NCBI GenBank assembly: GCA_015680685.1
Contig: MNCI01035354.1
Coordinates: 51,722-76,958 of the forward strand
From: Gnetum montanum
Taxonomy: Eukaryota > Streptophyta > Gnetopsida > Gnetales > Gnetaceae
DNA: 25,237 nucleotides
Direction of reading: 5' to 3'
Positions 1 through 9,640 of the stretch are shown here, piece by piece. How positions within the stretch are numbered: the first letter of the stretch is position 1; each line of letters starts with the position of its first letter. The translations under genes and the position numbers were made by a program. The notes beneath the pieces are model-generated. The model had not been told where the DNA came from. It worked only from the letters and a program-made list of their open reading frames with translations, and did no database searches.

Positions 1-1119
1 TAAGGACTGGTACCAACTCTCTGCTTCTTTGGTGAGTGTCCCGGGAAACAACTTAAGTTTTTGCCACTCATTTTCTATATTCTACAAGGCGCAAGCATCG
101 TGGAATGCTTGTAAATGATTTTGCGAATTTGCATTGTATCCCCCTTCAAATCGTGGGATATTGTTCATGTCTAAACATTTGATTCGACTATCCTTTAAAT
201 GCCTTGTGGGAATCCTAACTGCCTCCGTTATGTCAAGCATACTTTGGGTTGCGAGTAGGGGCTCGTCATGATCATCTCTTTCATGATGCCTGTGATGCCT
301 GCGTTTTTCCCTACTCTCCCTATGTCCTTGCCCTTGTTCTCTCTCTCGACTTTCCCATTGAGGTCTCTTGTTTTGTCTACCTTTATCCTCTCCATTGTGT
401 TTATGATGGCTGTGCCTAGATGTGGAAGGAGAGGGTGAGTGATGTGAAGAAGGGGAAGAAGAAGGGGAACCATCGCCATGACGATGTTTCTTGCCTTCTC
501 CTCGGCTGCTACAGCCCCGATCATGGTGACGATCTAAGTGCCCATCCTTAGCATGAGTGGTTGTCTCCTCTGTGAACAGTTGGTGTTCACGGGCATCAGA
601 ACCATGGTTATGTATTGTTGAGCGTAGGTTCTAATACCCAACCTCCTCACCATCGTTAGGAGGGGGAACATCATTTGTTAGAGAACCCGTGATAAGGGGT
701 TCCTCATCTCCTATTTCGCTAAGGACGTGTAGGACTTTGCCCTTCAGAAAAGTATGTTGACTCTCCTACCTTAAGTCCCTCATACGTTGGGCATCTGTGG
801 GATAATAATCCCTCATGTTGAAATCTTCCGCAACATATTAAGAGTATAACTCAGTCATGCCAATCTGTGCCAAGGCACGGAAGAGCATGTGAGAGACTGA
901 TCGATCTGGGGGTAACACAATGTTACCTTGCAAATCTCTCCATCGCAGCTGTTCGTCTTGATGGAGGATAAAGGTAAATTCTAGAATATACTCATCGGGA
1001 TGAGTATAAACTATCTTGTATTGTTTAGGACTTAGCTGATTTTTCTTATGTTTTTTATGTTGTCGACTGTCTCGTGTATGGTCCTTAGGTGGTGAGTTGC
1101 TCTTATGAGAAGAAGGCAT
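1..1119 (-). pseudogene. Decayed gag of copy A (truncated by window edge)
   Basis: The gag start codon is at 1119 and the first 93 codons are open. They encode a basic Ser/His/Lys-rich start, then a block with the recognisable string YTHPDEY..EFTFILHQDE...W.DLQGNIVLPPDRS. Translation is broken by a TAA at 838-840 where copy B has GAA, and by frameshifts further on. A low-complexity His/Ser/Asp/Arg-rich stretch follows (roughly 270-560 in genome order). Then comes the start of the retrotransposon gag core (NIPRFE..., NEWQKLKLFPGTLTKEAESWY) at about 1-170, cut by the edge. Gag would form the nucleocapsid-like particle that packages element RNA. Copies of the same protein are at 13479-16653 and 23534-25237. 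This copy cannot make a full Gag. Confidence 0.8.
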
Positions 1120-1242
1120 TTTTATTGGTGTGCTATTTCACCGTTATATAAATTTTCTCATTTGATTAACCTGAAGGTTCATTAAGGCTCACAACGATGT
1201 GAGTGATATTCTTTATGTTCTATTCGGCGCACAAACACTTAG

Positions 1243-1260
1243 TCCCTGGCAACGGCGCAA
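1243..1260 (-). promoter_or_regulatory. Primer-binding site of copy A (tRNA-Asp type)
   Basis: Just inside the LTR, the minus strand reads TTGCGCCGTTGCCAGGGA. This matches the complement of the plant tRNA-Asp 3' end (TGGCGCCGTTGCCGGGGA) at all but two positions. tRNA-Asp priming is known from Athila/Tat-type and related plant Gypsy elements; the tRNA sequence is from general knowledge. Confidence 0.8.
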
Positions 1261-1261
1261 A

Positions 1262-2192
1262 TGATGAGTGGCGAGGTACCCCTACACTCAACCATATGAA
1301 ACGAGCATAGCACGCACGATCTGGTCAAACTCCGTAGACTAAATGCCTACATGCCCCATGGAACACTTGGGGTTAATCATTCGTTTTCTTCCCAAACTTA
1401 CTTGTAGTTGTCACGGTGTATGGTTAAGTAAGTCTGAGGTATATGATTTTTATAGTCTTTTAATGTTTTTCTCCTATGCTATCAAGGTGAAGGGTTGAGA
1501 AACTAACTAACTCTAACTAATGACTAAGTCTAAATTAACTAGCGTCAACATCTGTTCCGACTTACCGTACACACCCTGAACTATGCAACCACGGCTACCA
1601 AACGCTAATCATTACTGGCATCACCACGCATAATGCACATGCTCAAAGTGGTCGTACTGAGGCACTTAACTAGCTTAAGCATAATGAGCATTTGTTCCTT
1701 GACTAGCCGTACACATCCTTAGATGCTCATAATCAAGTCGTACTCATTCCGCATTCTAGGAGTTGAAGGTGAGAGAATCTAATCACGATGAGTAGCTGAT
1801 TCCTTGATTAGCCATACACATTCGTAAATGCTTGTAATCAAGTTGTACTCATGTCGCGCTACTACAGGGTAATGAATAATAGGTAAGAAATAACAGGTAA
1901 TAAATCCTATTCCATGCACTGCAAGGTTTATCCACAAAGCTCGTCTTTATTGTCATACACAACTTGCATTCAGGTACAATGTTGCTCGAATAAAGATCCG
2001 TTCACTTGGGGACTCCTACTGTGGGCACATGGAAAATATTCTATCTCTGGAGTGATCAATCTGCCAGAGTTTCCCTACTTCTACCCTAGGATGAGGAATA
2101 AGGGGAGTGCCGCCTCTTATTTATAGATATGGCGGAGGACTACGATATCGCGACGGCCGCGATATTGCGTTCATGCAAATTGTGTCTCATCA
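1262..2192 (-). repeat. 5' LTR of copy A (931 bases)
   Basis: In element orientation it begins TGATGAGACACAA and ends CGCCACTCATCA, the same TG...CA ends as the LTRs at 12505 and 18688. It has a TATAAATA box at 2118-2125 and, like the others, an AATAAA signal in the R/U5 region. It is about 100 bases longer than the two LTRs of copy B because an internal segment is duplicated (see 1681-1854). Its U3 keeps only two clear GATATCGC/GATATTGC motifs, near 2143-2168, against five in the 12505 LTR. Confidence 0.85.
1681..1854. repeat. Direct duplication inside LTR A
   Basis: Two related blocks of about 67-70 bases, 1681-1747 and about 1784-1854, lie about 105 bases apart. Both carry the order GAG.., TTCCTTGAnTAGCC, TACACAT, then AATCAAGTnGTACTCAT. 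The LTRs of copy B lack this duplicated part, so it arose in copy A or its sublineage. Seen directly; the percent identity was not computed. Confidence 0.75.
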
Positions 2193-2689
2193 CTTTCGTA
2201 AAGAAAGCATAGTCTATTCTTTTCTTACTTTGAAATAAGTGTTAAAAATATTTAGAATCTTTCTTTATCATTTCTAATAAACTAGCCTATCTTTGTTTGA
2301 AAAATTCCCTTTTATTAGCTCACATTAGATTTTTATGACTTAATAGTCTTTGGTGACTTTTAAATCTATGTTGATATTAGTACTTTAAAAGATTATTTGA
2401 AAATTTTTAACCATGAATGTATTATTTAGAATGAAGTAATTATCTTTAGTTTTATACCAATGATATGTTGGAGGAGTGATGTTAAGATTTGATATGTTAA
2501 TAGCAAGCTTGACATGGATGAAAACTTAATACATAGCATTCATTATGAATGGTAGTATGATGGTATTATTGTCATCATATATAGTGGTCTTATTATGATG
2601 GTGTTGTGATTATACATGGCAAGAATCATAATTATGAGAAAAAAAACATTGTTTCATTAAAGGTCCCATACATTCTGATATCAAATAGT

Positions 2690-3110
2690 GAAAATGCATT
2701 CCTTCAAAAGTACCAATGGAGATGTAGAACAATATAGTGTTAACTTATTTATGACTACGATGTCAATTTATGTGCAAAGACAAGTCATCCTAGCTAACAC
2801 TACGTTTGTGCTTGCAAATTCATCGCTAGAATGTTCAAAGGAGCTCCTATTTCTACATTACCTTAGCTTGTGATTTTTTGGCCAAGAACGGTGCTAGATT
2901 TCCTTTAGAAGTATGAATAGATATGTGGAACAATATAGTGTTAACTTATTTAAGACTACTTATGGTTTTTCTGTCAAGAATGTTACTAGATTTTAGCCTA
3001 CCCCATTTTGTTGGGACAAGGCCAGGATGATAATGATGAATGTTGATAGATTTCTTTCAGAAGTATGAATGGAGATGTGGACCAATAGTGTTAACTTTAT
3101 TAAGGCTCCT
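2690..3110. repeat. Three degenerate direct copies of one unit
   Basis: The string AGTAnnAATGGAGATGTnGAnCAATA..GTGTTAACTT.ATT recurs at about 2707-2752, 2910-2953 and 3061-3105, preceded in the second and third copies by TTTC(C/T)TTnAGAAGTATGAAT. A linked block (CAAGAAnGnTnCTAGATTT) also recurs near 2882 and 2976. The spacing is about 205 then about 155 bases. It may be an old tandem duplication; no function seen. Confidence 0.6.
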
Positions 3111-3851
3111 ATATTAAGCCATGTGCATATTCAAGTCATGCTCCCTAACACCATGTCTAATTGCAATTGCAAGTTCACCATTATAATGATCAATAGAGCT
3201 TTGCGATTTTTGTATTGCATTCCTTCACTTGTGGTTTTTTGTGAATTAAGTGTGAACCATCTATAGCATATTGGATGATCATCATTATGATTGTCTTAAC
3301 TATGCTTATGTGTTCTTGAGTTCCACCCCTATCTAGTAGCGAGTGATTGCTAGTAGTAGGTGGAGGTAGGACCCAAATACACATGTTTAAATAATAAATA
3401 TTTCCAATTTCAATAAAATATACTTATATGCATTTGCAATAATAATTAAAATAGTAGGACCCAGTTCTCAACCACGCATGACTATGTGTATACCCATGTA
3501 TACTCACATAGATTGTCCTTTTTTGCCGGGAATGTTGCTATATAAAAAATTTGAAAAGATTTGCAAGGACAAGACATGTAAATGCAAACGGTGGAAAACA
3601 TTTGGATATGCCTTTAGTTCGACATTTGTTCCACAACCATCGCTATCTCTATGACGTTTATTCTTAGACACTTCAATTATTGGAAAATTCTTTTTCGTTA
3701 TTATATTCCAAAACATGATACATCAAATGAACTGCACATGATACGAATCTTATCCCCATGTTCATGCAAAGTTCTGGTGACCAAGTGCAAGTAAAACAAC
3801 TTCTGGGCCTTTGGGGCTGGCATGGTTCACGAAAAAACAAGACTTATCTTT

Positions 3852-3907
3852 CCTATCTAAAATTGTGGATAAGTATTATCCTATCTAAAATTGTGGATAA
3901 GTATTAT
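3852..3907. repeat. Perfect 28-base tandem duplication
   Basis: Two identical adjacent units starting CCTATCTAAAATTGTGG and ending AAGTATTAT. Perfect identity suggests a recent replication-slippage or repair event. It lies about 255 bases upstream of the receptor-kinase start codon. Confidence 0.9.
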
Positions 3908-4118
3908 ACCTTGCTGCACGTAGTCATTAAGAAATATCAAAAGATACATTATTATTACATGTTTAACAAAACGAAATTTACAGAGCAGCAGTTTTCTCCG
4001 TCCCAAAGAAATTATGGGACTAATAGACAGAAAAAATCAAGTGGACTGTAAAAGGTAAATATCACAGGTGTTTTTCTTCCGTCATAATGCTCATGGAAAA
4101 TTCATAATCTACAGCGTA

Positions 4119-4134
4119 CACTAGTGCACTAGTG
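4119..4134. repeat. Perfect 16-base palindrome upstream of the receptor-kinase start
   Basis: CACTAGTGCACTAGTG equals its own reverse complement and is also two tandem CACTAGTG octamers. It ends 28 bases before the ATG at 4163, so it would lie in the 5' leader or core promoter. Function unknown; chance cannot be excluded. Confidence 0.6.
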
Positions 4135-4162
4135 CAAGTTTCCCTCCTGTTAGACAACAATA

Positions 4163-7100
4163 ATGGCGCCCAACATTTTGCCATGCCGTTTTGCGATTAC
4201 ATTGACTGCATGTTTTCTGGTGCTTCATGTTGCTGGTTCAACTGCAAATACAAAGGATAACAGTGATGCAGCTGTGAATGAAGTGAGATCACTGATTGCC
4301 TTTAAGAGATGCATCACCAGTGATCCTCACTCGGTTTTACAAAATTGGCGATCTGACTCTGCTGATGCTTGCAACTTCACTGGAATTCAGTGCTCGGCGA
4401 GAAGAGTGATTTCAGTGGACCTTAACAGCAGTGCATTGGAAGGATCAATATCTGCGGCCATCGCCAATTTGTCAATGTTGAAGGTACTCAATCTCTTTAA
4501 CAATTCATTGTTTGGACTTATTCCACCTCAGCTTGGCAGGCTTCCTAAACTTGAAGCACTTTACCTTGGCTCCAACGTATTGCACGGACTCATTCCTCCA
4601 CAACTGGGCAATCTGTCTTCGCTGCAGTATCTTAAGCTTCACAACAATTCTCTTAATGGCACCATTCCTAATTCTCTTGGGAAACTCCGCCGGCTCAAGA
4701 TTCTGTACCTTTTTAATAACACTTTAACAGGTCCAATACCAGAGTCCTTTGGTGAATTCAAAGAGCTGAAGGAGCTTACTCTGTATGGGAATTATCTCAC
4801 AGGTACAATTCCAGACTCCCTGGCTGGACTCATTAACTTGATAATTCTTAAGCTCTCCTGCAACAATCTCACGGGTGTTGTACCTGCTTCACTTGGACAA
4901 CTCACCCGACTAGAGATCCTCTTTCTTAACAATAATAATCTGCGTGGATGCATTCCACCTCAATTGGGCAACATCTCTTCCCTTGAGTACCTTGATCTGG
5001 ACACCAACTCTCTGAATGGCACTATTCCTGCTTCTTTTGGGAAGCTCACACGCCTCAAGTCACTGTACCTTTACAGGAACTCTCTCAGCGGTCCAATTCC
5101 AGGGTCACTTGCTCAACTCAGACAGCTGACCGACCTTTATCTCAACTACAACCGTCTCAGGGGCCATGTTCCAGCTTCACTTGGACAGCTCACCAAACTT
5201 GAGGCTCTCCATCTTGGCGCTAATCAGTTGCAAGGCAGCATTCCGTACCAATTGGGAAATCTCTCTTCCCTTCAATACCTGCATCTCAGCAGCAATTCTC
5301 TCCGAGGCACCATTCCTGGCACTTTCGTGAATTGCACTTCTCTCATGGGACTGTATTTACATGAGAATGGCTTTGAAGGAGCACTGCCAGCGTGGATAGG
5401 AAAGTTGAACAAAGTGCAAGTGCTGTATCTCGCTATGAACTTTTTCAGGGGAAGCGTTCCAGAGTCCATGGCCAACCTTACTTCATTGACAGGACTGGAT
5501 TTGAATTTTAACGGGATGCAAGGCACTCTGCCTGCCTGGATCTCTACCTTCGCCAACTTAAAATATCTGGCGTTAGCAGAAAATCAATTCTCTGGAGCAA
5601 TACCAGACTCATGGATGAACACATCCTCTATCATCTACTTAGCAGTGGACCATAACTCTTTGCAAGGAACCCTTCCTAACTGGCTGGGCAATCTTTCTTT
5701 CCTGGAATGGCTTGGCTTGGAAGGCAATAACTTTACAAGTGAAGGCACCCGCTTTGATCAATCCATTCCCATATTAAAAGCCCTCTTTAATTGTCGGCGA
5801 TTGAGGTTCTTAAGTATGGCCAACATTTATTTAAAAGGAATCTTACCTGCAAACATTGGTTCTCACTGGCCAAATCTTCAAAAATTATTCTTAAATGGCA
5901 ATATCATCTGTGGCAGAGTTCCCTGCAGCATTGGAAACCTGTCATCACTTATTGAACTTCAGTTGGGAACAAATATTTTAGATGGCAACATCCCTTCACA
6001 GATGGGGAGCATGAGTTCTATTCAATGAATCGACCTCAGTCAACAAACTGCAAGGCAACATTCCCAGTGAACTGGCTCTTGCAAGAGCCACTCTTGCTTA
6101 CCTTTATCTCCAACACAACAATTTATCAGGCCCCATTTCTCCCAGCATCAGTGAGTTGGCAAATTTACGTCAACTTATTCTGAGTATGAATTCTTTCTTT
6201 GGAAAAATTCCTCCAGAGATAGGCAAATGTTCGCTACTGGAGCATCTGGATCTTTTTGCAAACAATTTGTCTGGAGAAATCCCACCGGAGGTAGCTGGTT
6301 TAAAACACATTATATTTGAGTTCAATTTGTCCCGAAATGCTTTAACAGGGAAAGTACCTGAAGACATAGGAGGTATGCAGATGGCCCAGTTTATTGATCT
6401 CTCCAACAACTCTCTCTCTGGAAACATTGGCTTTCACATTGCGGAATGGTTAGATGCAGTGCATCTCAATCTCTCATTCAATAATTTCACTGGAAATCTC
6501 TGAAAATATTGGCCAGAAGTTAACGCAACTTCAAATCATGGATCTCTCGCATAATTCTTTTACAGGAAGGGTTCTGGAGTCACTGACCAAGCTTGCCTAT
6601 CTACATGTGTTTAACATCTCCTATAACTTTTTTGAAGGGCAGATCCCATGTAAACAGGGCATTTTTAAAAACCTAAGCAATTGGTCTTTAGTACAAAATC
6701 CCTTGCTATGCGGTGGTTGGCTTGGTCTTATTGAATGCAAGATTTCTGGTCCTCATACTTCCTACACTCCCACAATTCTCAAATTACTGTTCATAATCAT
6801 CACCTCCTTGTGTGGGATCTTGACTCTTAAGTCTTTCAATTTGGTTGTTCTGGAGAAAAATGAAGAATTCTCAATCAAGGTCCATTTTGAATATGGTTAA
6901 TTTAGAGAAGCCATTCATGAAAATATCAATGCAAGAATTACACAGGGCCACTCAAAATTTCAGTGACGGTAACTTAATTGGCCAAGGAAGATTTGGAAGG
7001 GTATATTATGGGGAATTAAACCGGGGACAGAAAGTAGCCGCTAAGATATTCTTGTCATCCAGAGAGAACAGATCTGAACAGAGTTTCAAAAGGGAATGCC

Positions 7101-8086
7101 AAATTTTAGGGAAACTGCGACATAGGAACCTTATTAAGATCTTGACCTTGTTTTTCTCCAATGATTTCAGAGCCATAATCATGCCTTACATGAACAATGG
7201 TTCTCTGCATTCTCTTCTTCATGATCAACATGGAGAACAGGGCAGATCATTATGTTTGGAAACGAGGCTCCGCATCTTGAAAGAGCTTGCGAGTGCAGTG
7301 AGCTATCTCCACCATGATTGTAGTCCCCCTGTGATCCACCGTGATATTAAGCCACAAAATGTATTGCTGGATGAAGATATGACTGTGAAACTCTCTGATT
7401 TTGGCATAGCATGTTATATGGCAATTTCACAATCACGGCCTATAACAGCTACATCTCCATCATCATACGGGATCAAAGGCTCTATAGGATATGTTGCTCC
7501 TGTATATCTTTTACTCAACTTACAGTTTTAAACAATTTTCTTTTTTGATTTCAAAGGTGACTTCCATTTTACATTAGTCAATTTATCTTACTAATTAAGA
7601 TACTATTTTATGGATATAGAGTATGGTGCTGGAGGAGAGGTGTCGACTGAAGGAGATGTTTATAGCTTTGGAGTGGTCATGTTAGAAGTAATGACCATAA
7701 CTGAGCCTACGAATGAGATGTTTGGCACTGATCTCACTTTAAGAAATTAGGTATCCATGGTATTTCAAGCAAATTCAGGAGAAATAGCAGAGAGAATTAA
7801 ACAGGTTTTATCCAGAGTCCATGGCAACGGTGGAGGCATTGAAATCCAGAAAGAGGAAGAGTTGGAGGCAGTTGAAGGCATCTTGAGAGCAGCCCTGATT
7901 TGCACAAGCCATGATGCTGGCTTGAGGCCATCCATGAAAGAGGTGGAGACAATTCTATTTAAAATCTACGATTCATACTCATCTTGCTCATCCACAGATA
8001 ATATTCAAAATCAATCCAGACGTTGCTGCAGTAACTTGGATGAAGTAATAGTGATGGTGGAATCCCAACATCCATTAAACATGTGA
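4163..8086 (+). pseudogene. LRR receptor-like kinase pseudogene (LRR-XII-like, RD-type kinase)
   Basis: Plant leucine-rich-repeat receptor kinases sense ligands outside the cell and signal through an intracellular Ser/Thr kinase. The ATG at 4163 starts a hydrophobic signal peptide (residues 1 to about 28). Next come an LRR N-terminal cap with Cys70 and Cys77, about 20 plant-type 24-residue LRRs up to 6028, about five more LRRs to 6660, a C-terminal cap (LCGG...C), a membrane segment near 6775-6850, and a kinase with GQGRFG (6980-6997), Lys (7043), Glu (7094), HRD (7337-7345), DFG (7397-7405), and, after an intron, GDVYSFG and RPS. Breaks: TGA at 6026-6028; frame change near 6043; another near 6500; another inside the membrane segment near 6820; damaged splice donor at 7502 that costs the APE glutamate; TAG at 7748-7750. 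Both stops fall where Trp is plausible. Restored length would be about 1,270 residues. The body most resembles subfamily XII, but the HRD arginine is present, unlike the non-RD XII members Xa21 and FLS2. Assembly errors could mimic some breaks. Confidence 0.9.
7502..7621 (+). other. Intron of the receptor-kinase pseudogene with damaged donor
   Basis: Coding sequence stops after GYVAP (7501) and resumes at YGAGGEVS (7622), a usual place for the kinase-domain intron of plant LRR receptor kinases. The normal junction would be CCTG|GT...AG|AGTAT, giving Pro-Glu-Tyr. Here only one G is present (CCTGTATAT). Splicing at 7502 to the AG at 7618-7619 shifts the frame; splicing to the AG at 7620-7621 keeps the frame but drops the Glu of the APE motif. 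The interior is T-rich, as expected of a plant intron. Confidence 0.75.
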
Positions 8087-8422
8087 GGCATCTACCTCAA
8101 CCTCTTAACGCCTTTGCATCGGTAAAGGTAACAATACAACATCTTTAAATTTGCATTTTACACCGCATTTATAAAATTGTTTCTTTAGATTTTTAAATGT
8201 GATTACGTGCGTCATGTACAGTTTGCCGTGAAACATGCAAAGCTTTAAATCATTAATTTTCATCTCTCTGGTAAGGATTTCAAACCTACTCGAGGCTTAG
8301 AGTCGCTAATTCCAATTATGTTAATAGTTTGCAATTTGCCAACTTGTATTAATCTTTTGGTGGTTATTTTTAGTAGCTTTCTGGTCAGAGAAGTAAGAGC
8401 TAACAGAAATCAATTTTGGCAG

Positions 8423-8513
8423 AGTTGGACGTACATGGAGATAGACATAAAAATGAAGTCAAAGCTATGGTGGCAGAATCTTTGCAAAGAATGAAACTTG
8501 TATCAGTGGTTGG
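8423..8513 (+). pseudogene. Exon-like block a of an unidentified gene
   Basis: A 91-base open stretch between a plausible acceptor (TTTTGGCAG) and donor (GG|GTAATT). Its frame reads LDVHGDRHKNEVKAMVAE and ends KLVSVVG, a composition that looks like real helical protein. It joins in phase (two bases, GG, carried over) to the block at 8674-8784. I do not recognise the protein. It follows the kinase pseudogene by about 340 bases but is not a known C-terminal extension of that family. It could be a remnant of a neighbouring gene, a captured fragment, or chance. Confidence 0.35.
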
Positions 8514-8673
8514 GTAATTCTTAAGCGTTACGATTTTATTTAATTCACTGGTATTTCTGGGCTCCCGTGTATGTTTTCAGTAACATTGATTTACAGTCGC
8601 AGGTTTAGCTGCACGTCTAATATGTTGATTTAGAGAATATTTCGCTCTCTCGTTTTTTATTCGATATTTGCAG

Positions 8674-8784
8674 AATTGTTAGATGTTTATGGCCACAACT
8701 GGTTAAAGCATACTTAATCAAAGATTTATCTGCAAACGACCAGACCATCAGGTTGGATCTTATTCCTGATGACATCAACATTAC
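8674..8784 (+). pseudogene. Exon-like block b of an unidentified gene
   Basis: A 111-base stretch between acceptor ATATTTGCAG and donor AC|GTATGC. Read in the phase left by the block at 8423-8513 it is open throughout: IVRCLWPQLVKAYLIKDLSA, then a stretch ending LDLIPDDINI. The in-phase junction and the good splice signals on both sides are the reasons to take it seriously. The family is unknown to me. Confidence 0.35.
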
Positions 8785-8838
8785 GTATGCTTAACATGGA
8801 AATTTTTTTTGTTTTTTCTTTTCTGAACTTTTTATTAG

Positions 8839-8900
8839 GGCCTATTTCAAGATATAAAGAAAGTTTGCACAGATGCCTTGAATGTAATTGTCCCAGTTTT
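8839..8900 (+). pseudogene. Exon-like block c of an unidentified gene
   Basis: It starts after a T-rich tract ending TTTTTATTAG and reads GLFQDIKKVCTDALNVIVPV up to a possible donor TTTT|GTAGGC. The frame is one base out from what block b would deliver, so either this is a decayed gene copy or one of my splice sites is wrong. Without splicing, this frame meets TAG at 8902-8904. No family recognised. Confidence 0.3.
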
Positions 8901-9383
8901 GTAGGCGGGGTAACATTCCTGTTTATAAACATTTCGTTTTTGTTTAAAGCTCGATCCTACTTTAATTTTGTCTTTTCCCAAGTTCTAGCGTCATTTTCTA
9001 AATAAGAGCTGTAAGGCCTGAAAACACGAACTTATTTAAGTATGGACTCGTTCTTTCCAGCTGTAAATTGATTCAATTGGCTTAGTGGTTTAAAAAAAAC
9101 GAAAGTTTTGGAATCAGATCTTCAGATACGTGCATATTGTCATTTTTCTTTTAGTAAAATAATCTGTGCGCCTTTGTAGGTCATCTCTTTCCCATTGTAG
9201 AAACCACATTGGTTCCGTTTTTAGAACTTACTCGTTAAATTTGGCAAAACCAAACTGTATATTAATAAAACTTACTCAAACACATTTTCTATCCTTGATC
9301 AACTAATGGGTAATTGCAATGCTCACACAACTTGAGGTGGAATCACGGTATCATAATGTCTATGCGCCAGTGGTTTTACATTA

Positions 9384-9417
9384 TTATAGCATGGACACGG
9401 TTATAGCATGGACACGG
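9384..9417. repeat. Perfect 17-base tandem duplication
   Basis: TTATAGCATGGACACGG occurs twice, head to tail, without mismatch. Confidence 0.9.
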
Positions 9418-9517
9418 TTGATGTTCGAGAGGGGAATACCAGACTTACAACCACATTGGTAGTGAAATGGGTTGCAGTTATGGTCTTGTATATGTGAAGA
9501 TTTAAACCATTAAATTT

Positions 9518-9640
9518 GTTTTCCACCATATGAGTTTTATTGTTTACTGTTCTTGAACTCTTCTACAAGATTTATTTATTTTCCACCATATGAGTTTTAT
9601 TGTTTAACATTCTTGAATTCTCTCTTCTAGAAGATTTATG
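9518..9640. repeat. 60-base tandem duplication
   Basis: TTCCACCATATGAGTTTTAT followed by TGTTTA occurs at 9521 and again at 9581, exactly 60 bases apart, and each is followed by related TTCTTGAA(C/T)TCT..AAGATTTA sequence. The first part is nearly identical between copies; the second has small insertions. Confidence 0.8.

Larger units (their letters stand above)
1..2192 (-). mobile_element. Partial Gypsy-type LTR retrotransposon, copy A (5' LTR, PBS, gag)
   Basis: Read on the minus strand this is an LTR (2192 down to 1262), a tRNA-Asp-like primer-binding site and a decayed gag reaching the window's left edge. It is the same family as the elements at 12505-19529 and 22574-25237: the LTR end, PBS, gag start and gag core all align by eye. 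The 3' part, including any pol genes and the 3' LTR, lies outside the window, so it cannot be said whether this copy carried reverse transcriptase. The five bases outside the LTR (2193-2197, GAAAG in element orientation) would be the target-site duplication to look for at the other end. Confidence 0.85.
2193..4162. other. AT-rich spacer between copy A and the receptor-kinase pseudogene
   Basis: No convincing coding sequence; the open frames here are short and lack family features. It contains three degenerate copies of a 150-200 base repeat (2690-3110), a perfect 28-base tandem duplication (3852-3907) and a perfect palindrome (4119-4134). The last few hundred bases should include the promoter and 5' leader of the gene starting at 4163, but I could not identify a TATA box with confidence. 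Confidence 0.6.

Noticed and set aside
228-524. Open frame of 98 residues on the minus strand rich in Met/Ile/Pro/Leu
   Set aside because: It is an out-of-frame reading of the His/Ser-rich gag linker of copy A; the matching shadow appears at 13998-14369 and 24113-24478.
3988-4020. CTCCGTCCCAAAG...TATGGGAC as a possible Stowaway MITE end
   Set aside because: The start resembles a Stowaway terminus, but no matching inverted end or TA duplication was found nearby.
5272-5556. Minus-strand open frame across the LRR region
   Set aside because: Antisense shadow of the LRR coding sequence; LRR repeats commonly leave open antisense frames. The same applies to 6170-6427.
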